DNA of 64,000 nucleotides from AEGEAN-183 sp964342745 (lineage in GTDB: Bacteria > Pseudomonadota > Gammaproteobacteria > Magnimaribacterales > Magnimaribacteraceae), in the NCBI GenBank assembly GCA_964342745.1, contig CAYFFW010000003.1, positions 9,634 to 73,633 of the forward strand. The letters run 5' to 3'. Under the pieces are notes generated by a model. It searched no databases. It worked only from the letters and a program-made list of their open reading frames with translations, and was not told the DNA's origin. Positions 61,484-64,000 of the stretch are shown in pieces. The position numbers and the translations under genes were made by a program. The number at the start of each line of letters is the position of its first letter. Within the stretch, counting starts at the first letter, position 1.

Positions 61484-62230
61484 ATGAGTGACCAAGTAAA
61501 TTTAGCTGCATCAGAAAGATTGACTGAAGGAAAGTCATCCAATAGAGGTCTAAGAAGATCTGGAGTTATTCCTGGTGTTGTTTATGGAGGCAAGGAAGAT
61601 CCCAAGAGAATTTCTATACTGGAAAAGGACATTGTGAAAGCATCAGAAATTTCAGGCTTTGCGACTCAAATCCTTAAGATCACCTTAGAAGGTACAGATA
61701 TAGATGTAGTAGTAAAAGAAATTCAAAGACATCCAGCAACTTCTAGGGTTATTCATGCTGATTTTATGAGAGTTGATCCTGATTCTAAGATTACTTTAAT
61801 TGTACCTATAAGAACAATAAACGATGAAACCTGTATAGGTGTTAAGGCTAATGGAGGTCAAGTTAATCATTTAATTAATGATATTGAAATATCTTGTTTG
61901 GCTTCTAACTTACCTGAATTTCTTGAAATTGACGTATTAGAAATGGATATAGGTGATAGCGTTTTACTTAGTGATATAAAACTACCAGAAGGCGTAGAAA
62001 TACCAATTCTTTCTCAAGGTGAAGATAGAGACCAAGCTGCCGTTTCAGTCACTGAAGCTAGAGAAATTATCATTGAAGAGGAAGTACAAGAGGAAGTATT
62101 AGAAGGCGAAGAAGGCGAAGAAGGCGAAGTTGCTGAAGGAGAAGCTGCAGAAGGAGACGATTCAGCTGAAGAACCCAAGGAAGGTGGTGAAGAAACTTCA
62201 GAAAAAAGTGAAGATACTAAAGAAGGATAA
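61484..62230 (+). CDS. rplY: 50S ribosomal protein L25, long (CTC/TL5) form
   Basis: L25 binds 5S rRNA. The 248-residue protein has the N-terminal 5S-binding domain (RGLRRSGVIPGVVYGG, VVVKEIQRHPATSRVIHADF) and the second TL5-type domain (about 97-190). The last 60 residues are an acidic, low-complexity Glu/Gly/Ala tail beginning EEEVQEEVLEGEEGEEGEVA, encoded in part by a 9-base tandem repeat. The tail has no recognised fold. AAAGGAG ribosome binding site. E. coli L25 is only 94 residues, but long forms are common. Confidence 0.95.
   Translation: MSDQVNLAASERLTEGKSSNRGLRRSGVIPGVVYGGKEDPKRISILEKDIVKASEISGFATQILKITLEGTDIDVVVKEIQRHPATSRVIHADFMRVDPDSKITLIVPIRTINDETCIGVKANGGQVNHLINDIEISCLASNLPEFLEIDVLEMDIGDSVLLSDIKLPEGVEIPILSQGEDRDQAAVSVTEAREIIIEEEVQEEVLEGEEGEEGEVAEGEAAEGDDSAEEPKEGGEETSEKSEDTKEG
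62102..62128 (+). repeat. Tandem repeat, 3 x GAAGGCGAA
   Basis: Three perfect 9-base copies inside the rplY tail, encoding Glu-Gly-Glu three times, followed by degenerate relatives (GAAGGAGAA, GAAGGAGAC). Slippage here would change tail length without breaking the frame. Confidence 0.9.
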
Positions 62231-62243
62231 CATCCTTTAATTG

Positions 62244-62825
62244 ATGGCTTTAGATAAACTTTTGATAGTTGGCCTAGGAAATCCTGGAAAAGACTATGAA
62301 AAAACCCGACATAACTTTGGTGCAGATTTTGTAGAGCTACTAGCTTCAAGGCATCAAGTGTCTTTATCCAAGAAAGATAAGTTCTTTTGCCATTATGGTG
62401 AAAAAGAATTAGAAACATGTCATCTTCATCTATCCGTACCATCTGTCTACGTTAATGAAAGTGGTAGAACAGTATTATCTATAAAAAAATATCTAAATCT
62501 ATCCAGTGAAAAGATCTTAATAATTCACGATGATCTGGATTTACCTTTGGGAACTATAAGGCTGAAAGAGTCAGGAGGACATGGAGGCCATAATGGGTTA
62601 AGAGATATCATCAAAAATCTAAAAGGAGATAATGAATTCAAGCGCCTAAGGATAGGTATAGGGCATCCTTCCGAAGAAAAGGACGTCATTAAGTATGTCC
62701 TTAGTAAAGTTAGCAAAAAAGAAAGAGAAATCCTTGAAAATGCTTTTGATGATACGCTTTCAGCAATAAACCCTATCTTTGAAGGTGATTGGCAAAAGGC
62801 CATGCTTGAACTCCACAGCGATTAA
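62244..62825 (+). CDS. pth: Peptidyl-tRNA hydrolase
   Basis: Pth recycles tRNA from peptidyl-tRNA that has dropped off the ribosome. From the ATG at 62244 it is 193 residues, with GLGNPGKDYEKTRHNFGADF (about 10-29, catalytic His23), YVNESGRTVL, DDLDLPLGTIRLK and GGHGGHNGLRDI. The preceding TTG at 62241 is in frame but the ATG fits the family. Follows rplY by 13 bases, conserved order. Confidence 0.96.
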   Translation: MALDKLLIVGLGNPGKDYEKTRHNFGADFVELLASRHQVSLSKKDKFFCHYGEKELETCHLHLSVPSVYVNESGRTVLSIKKYLNLSSEKILIIHDDLDLPLGTIRLKESGGHGGHNGLRDIIKNLKGDNEFKRLRIGIGHPSEEKDVIKYVLSKVSKKEREILENAFDDTLSAINPIFEGDWQKAMLELHSD

Positions 62826-62830
62826 TTAAG

Positions 62831-63919
62831 ATGAGTTTAAAATGCGGTATAGTTGGATTACCTAATGTTGGTAAATCTACCCTTTTTAATGCGTTAACTG
62901 CAGCCGGTATTGAAGCACAAAACTTCCCCTTTTGTACGATAGAACCTAACCAAGGAATAGTGTTTGTACCTGACAAGAGATTGGATAATATTTCCAGAAT
63001 TGTTCAGCCTGAAGCGACCATTCCAACTACCACTGAGTTTGTCGATATAGCAGGTCTAGTTAAAGGCGCTTCCGAAGGGGAAGGCCTAGGTAATCAATTC
63101 CTTTCTCATATTAGAGAAACACAGGCGATCATTCATGTAGTCAGGTGTTTTGAGAATCCCGATATAGCTCACGTACATGATGACATAGACCCTATTACCG
63201 ATTTAGAAGTCGTTGAGACGGAACTGCTACTCGCTGATCTGGAAACGGTCAATAAAGCCAGAATAAAATTAGAGAGAGTTTCTAAAAGCGGAGATAAAGA
63301 TGCCATTAAACAATTTGAGAGACTGCAAGAACTGGAAGACCAATTAAATCAAGGTACCTTAGGAAGGGAAAGTTCTTATGCTGAAGACTGCGAAACATAT
63401 TTCAAAGACTTACAACTGATAACAATGAAACCTTGCCTTTACGTTGCTAATGTAGAAGAAAATTCAGAGGGCAATGAGCTACTTCAGCAACTCCAAGAAT
63501 ATGCAGACTCAAAAGGAGCTAAAGTATTACCTTTATGTAATCAAATAGAAGCCGAACTAGCTGAGTTAGATTCAGATGAAGCTAGAGAGTTTCTAGAACA
63601 GCTTAATATGGAAGAGCCGGGATTAAATAAACTCATACGAGCAAGCTATGAGATGCTTAAATTACAAACTTTCTTTACTGCAGGACCTAAAGAAGTAAGG
63701 GCATGGACTGTAACTAAAGGATCAAGCGCTCCTCAAGCGGCAGGTGAAATTCATACTGACTTTGAAAAAGGTTTTATACGGGCCGAAACTATCTCCTATA
63801 AAGACTTTATAGAGCACGACGGGGAAAACGGTGCACAAAAAGCAGGTAAATTAAGGTCTGAAGGTAGTGATTATCTAGTAAAAGACGGAGACATAATACA
63901 TTTTAGGTTTAATGTTTAA
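62831..63919 (+). CDS. ychF: Ribosome-associated ATPase YchF/EngD
   Basis: YchF is an Obg-related P-loop ATPase that binds the 50S subunit and affects the oxidative stress response. The 362-residue protein has Walker A GLPNVGKSTLFNAL (about 8-21), NFPFCTIEPNQGIV, the G3-like DIAGLVKGASEGEGLGNQFL, a coiled coil and the C-terminal TGS-like domain ending VKDGDIIHFRFNV. Five bases after pth, usual order, followed by tRNA-Met. Confidence 0.97.
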   Translation: MSLKCGIVGLPNVGKSTLFNALTAAGIEAQNFPFCTIEPNQGIVFVPDKRLDNISRIVQPEATIPTTTEFVDIAGLVKGASEGEGLGNQFLSHIRETQAIIHVVRCFENPDIAHVHDDIDPITDLEVVETELLLADLETVNKARIKLERVSKSGDKDAIKQFERLQELEDQLNQGTLGRESSYAEDCETYFKDLQLITMKPCLYVANVEENSEGNELLQQLQEYADSKGAKVLPLCNQIEAELAELDSDEAREFLEQLNMEEPGLNKLIRASYEMLKLQTFFTAGPKEVRAWTVTKGSSAPQAAGEIHTDFEKGFIRAETISYKDFIEHDGENGAQKAGKLRSEGSDYLVKDGDIIHFRFNV

Positions 63920-63926
63920 AGTTATC

Positions 63927-63955
63927 TTGACTTTGAACCATTAGGCTTTGACAAT
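63927..63955 (+). promoter_or_regulatory. Promoter of tRNA-Met
   Basis: TTGACT (63927-63932), a 17-base spacer and GACAAT (63950-63955), then CCGC, lie about 10 bases before the tRNA. Stable-RNA-like discriminator. Confidence 0.5.
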
Positions 63956-63964
63956 CCGCTTCAT

Positions 63965-64000
63965 GGCTATGTAGCTCAGCTGGTTTAGAGCGCAGCATTC
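63965..64000 (+). tRNA. tRNA, probably elongator Met (CAT), truncated by window edge
   Basis: Begins GGCTATG-TA-GCTC with D loop AGCTGGTTTA and GAGC, then CAGCA and TTC, so loop position 33 is T and the anticodon starts with C. This matches elongator tRNA-Met at the same place downstream of ychF in relatives. The 3' half is outside the window. Confidence 0.8.

Noticed and set aside
1..64000. CRISPR arrays, insertion sequences, prophage, toxin-antitoxin or defence genes
   Set aside because: I looked for direct-repeat arrays, transposase-like frames and terminal repeats and found none; the window is housekeeping and envelope genes throughout.

Overview
The window is a gene-dense, AT-rich stretch of a gammaproteobacterial chromosome with no mobile elements, phage genes or CRISPR. 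Proteins and gene neighbourhoods are gammaproteobacterial (recA-pncC, pyrG-kdsA-eno-ftsB-ispD-ispF-surE-pcm, rsmI-rnpB-mraZ, rplM-rpsI-petABC-sspA, lolB-ispE-tRNA-Gln-prs-rplY-pth-ychF). Very short spacers, overlapping start and stop codons and many missing members of familiar operons suggest a streamlined marine lineage such as SAR86. That placement is an inference from style and gene order, not from a marker-gene search. One run of 100 N (11674-11773) is an assembly gap inside the 3' part of rpsF.

Layout. 1-9356: partial recA (with a perfect LexA box), pncC, divergent fdxA, a DUF368 membrane protein, then the block pyrG-kdsA-eno-ftsB-ispD-ispF-surE-pcm read leftward; mutS, rpoS, nlpD and truD, usual residents of this block, are absent here. 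9465-12232: rpsF-rpsR-rplI-dnaB with its promoter. 12229-28611: a complete division and cell-wall (dcw) cluster in a rearranged order, mraZ-rsmH-ftsL-ftsQ-ftsA-ftsZ-ftsI-murE-murF-mraY-murD-ftsW-murG-murC-ddl, with a promoter and a three-repeat MraZ operator. 28686-31727: rnpB, rsmI, a short LpoA-like lipoprotein and sspA. 31742-35208: petABC (cytochrome bc1) and rpsI-rplM. 35351-46737: degS, hisD-hisG-murA-mlaC, then divergent yrbG-kdsD-lptC-lptB-rpoN and a short YhdP/AsmA-like gene. 46759-52519: mreBCD and gatCAB. 52508-59034: prfA-prmC-moeB continuing into a GH84 glycosidase, an acyl-CoA ligase, a MaoC hydratase and a TetR-like regulator. 59066-64000: lolB-ispE-tRNA-Gln-prs-rplY-pth-ychF and the start of a tRNA-Met.

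Functionally the window is centred on envelope construction: peptidoglycan precursor synthesis (murA, murC-G, mraY, ddl), the divisome and elongasome (ftsABILQWZ, mreBCD), undecaprenyl-phosphate recycling (DUF368), LPS precursor and transport (kdsA, kdsD, lptB, lptC), lipoprotein and phospholipid trafficking (lolB, mlaC, YhdP-like), and isoprenoid precursors (ispD, ispE, ispF). The most interesting departures are in this machinery: ftsQAZ moved between ftsL and ftsI, an FtsQ whose N-terminus looks like a lipoprotein signal, an LptC with an LptA-like tail where lptA should be, an orphan mlaC, a half-length YhdP, an LpoA without its N-terminal domain, and a stand-alone GH84 O-GlcNAcase-like enzyme in the prfA operon.
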